From Kuschelorhynchus macadamiae (taxonomy: Eukaryota > Arthropoda > Insecta > Coleoptera > Curculionidae), in assembly GCA_030620095.1 (NCBI GenBank), contig JAUTXW010000204.1, positions 744,001-808,000 of the forward strand: a stretch of DNA of 64,000 nucleotides. Direction: 5' to 3'. The notes under the pieces are model-generated. The model was not told the origin of the DNA. It saw nothing but the letters and a program-made list of their open reading frames with translations, and ran no database searches. Positions 63,645-64,000 of this stretch are shown in pieces. Position numbers and translations under genes: made by a program. Numbering within the stretch: the first letter of the stretch is position 1; each line of letters begins with the position of its first letter.

Positions 63645-64000
63645 ACAGGGTGAACCAAAAACTAAAGGACGGAGGATAAATAATGTAATTGGATTCGATG
63701 TTGCCTCAATCATAAAAAAAGTAAGCTACCGCACTTCTAATGCTATTTAGTAATAACGAACATTTCTACCGAAACAGTTCTTTTAAATTTAAAATATGCT
63801 CTAGTTTTTTTTACAGTGAATGAATATCGCTTTTTATCTTTGAAATTTTTCCCATAAAATACAGTTACACATGTTATTTTTGTTCATACAGACTCATTAA
63901 AACTGTTTATCCTTCATTTTAAATTAATTGAGAATCTGTCCCAAGTGGGTAACAAAAGCCTGGAAGAGTACGTTTTTATGTGCGACCATCATTTCTCCTA
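63645..64000 (+). repeat. mariner-type terminal sequence, runs off the window
   Basis: TATACAGGGTGAACCAAAAA at 63642 has the form of a mariner terminus next to TA, followed by AT-rich sequence like the long inverted repeats seen elsewhere here. The other end would be outside the window. Confidence 0.45.

Overview
This window looks like AT-rich, gene-poor arthropod DNA, almost certainly from an insect. Evidence: long (TA)n microsatellites, many Tc1/mariner, Jockey-like, Penelope, hAT, Crypton and Transib remnants, an errantivirus-type retroelement fragment, spliceosomal splice sites, and one exon resembling the immunoglobulin domain of insect Beaten path (Beat) proteins. A beetle is plausible but the sequence does not prove it. 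There are no operons, rRNAs, CRISPR arrays or intact tRNAs. Most of the window reads as intergenic or intronic DNA built by nested transposon insertion; the Beat-like exon at 61056-61189 (minus) suggests part of it lies in, or next to, a long-intron host gene.

Layout. 0.2-1.9 kb: decayed higher-order tandem repeat with a period near 490 bp. 2.1-5.8 kb: a Crypton tyrosine recombinase gene split by a minus-strand non-LTR retrotransposon. 7.7-9.1 kb: two pairs of hammerhead-ribozyme-like motifs, one inverted and one direct. 10.2-12.4 kb and 20.1-22.1 kb: mariner-like elements with long inverted repeats, the second inside a (TA)n tract. 14.6-17.1 kb: hAT and Penelope remnants, a tRNA-like SINE fragment and another hammerhead-like core. 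22-32 kb: repeats, microsatellites, two mariner-type fragments and a THAP-like first exon.

32.6-40.5 kb is the centrepiece. A complete Transib (RAG1-superfamily) transposon, 32633-36256, has an open 687-residue transposase with one small intron, ends starting with CACAGTG, and a perfect 5-bp target duplication CGGCG. A MITE sits in its 3' part. Its right end and the start of an adjacent hAT element were tandemly duplicated (890-bp offset). The hAT element (37185-40526, target duplication CGTATATT) was in turn broken by a Tc1 element (38171-40044); removing the Tc1 and one TA restores the hAT reading frame across the junction.

42-50 kb: a mariner fragment, a fold-back MITE, a 340-bp (TA)n tract, a possible small secreted-protein exon and a DDE transposase relic. 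51-60.9 kb: collinear pieces of Jockey-type reverse transcriptase; one piece carries an internal errantivirus fragment (integrase plus envelope-like) bounded by a ~107-bp direct duplication, and the 3' end has become a threefold array studded with (TA)n. 61-64 kb: the Beat-like exon, a tRNA-derived SINE and the start of a mariner end at the window edge.

The genes form no common pathway. They are selfish elements at different stages of decay; only the Transib transposase looks potentially functional.
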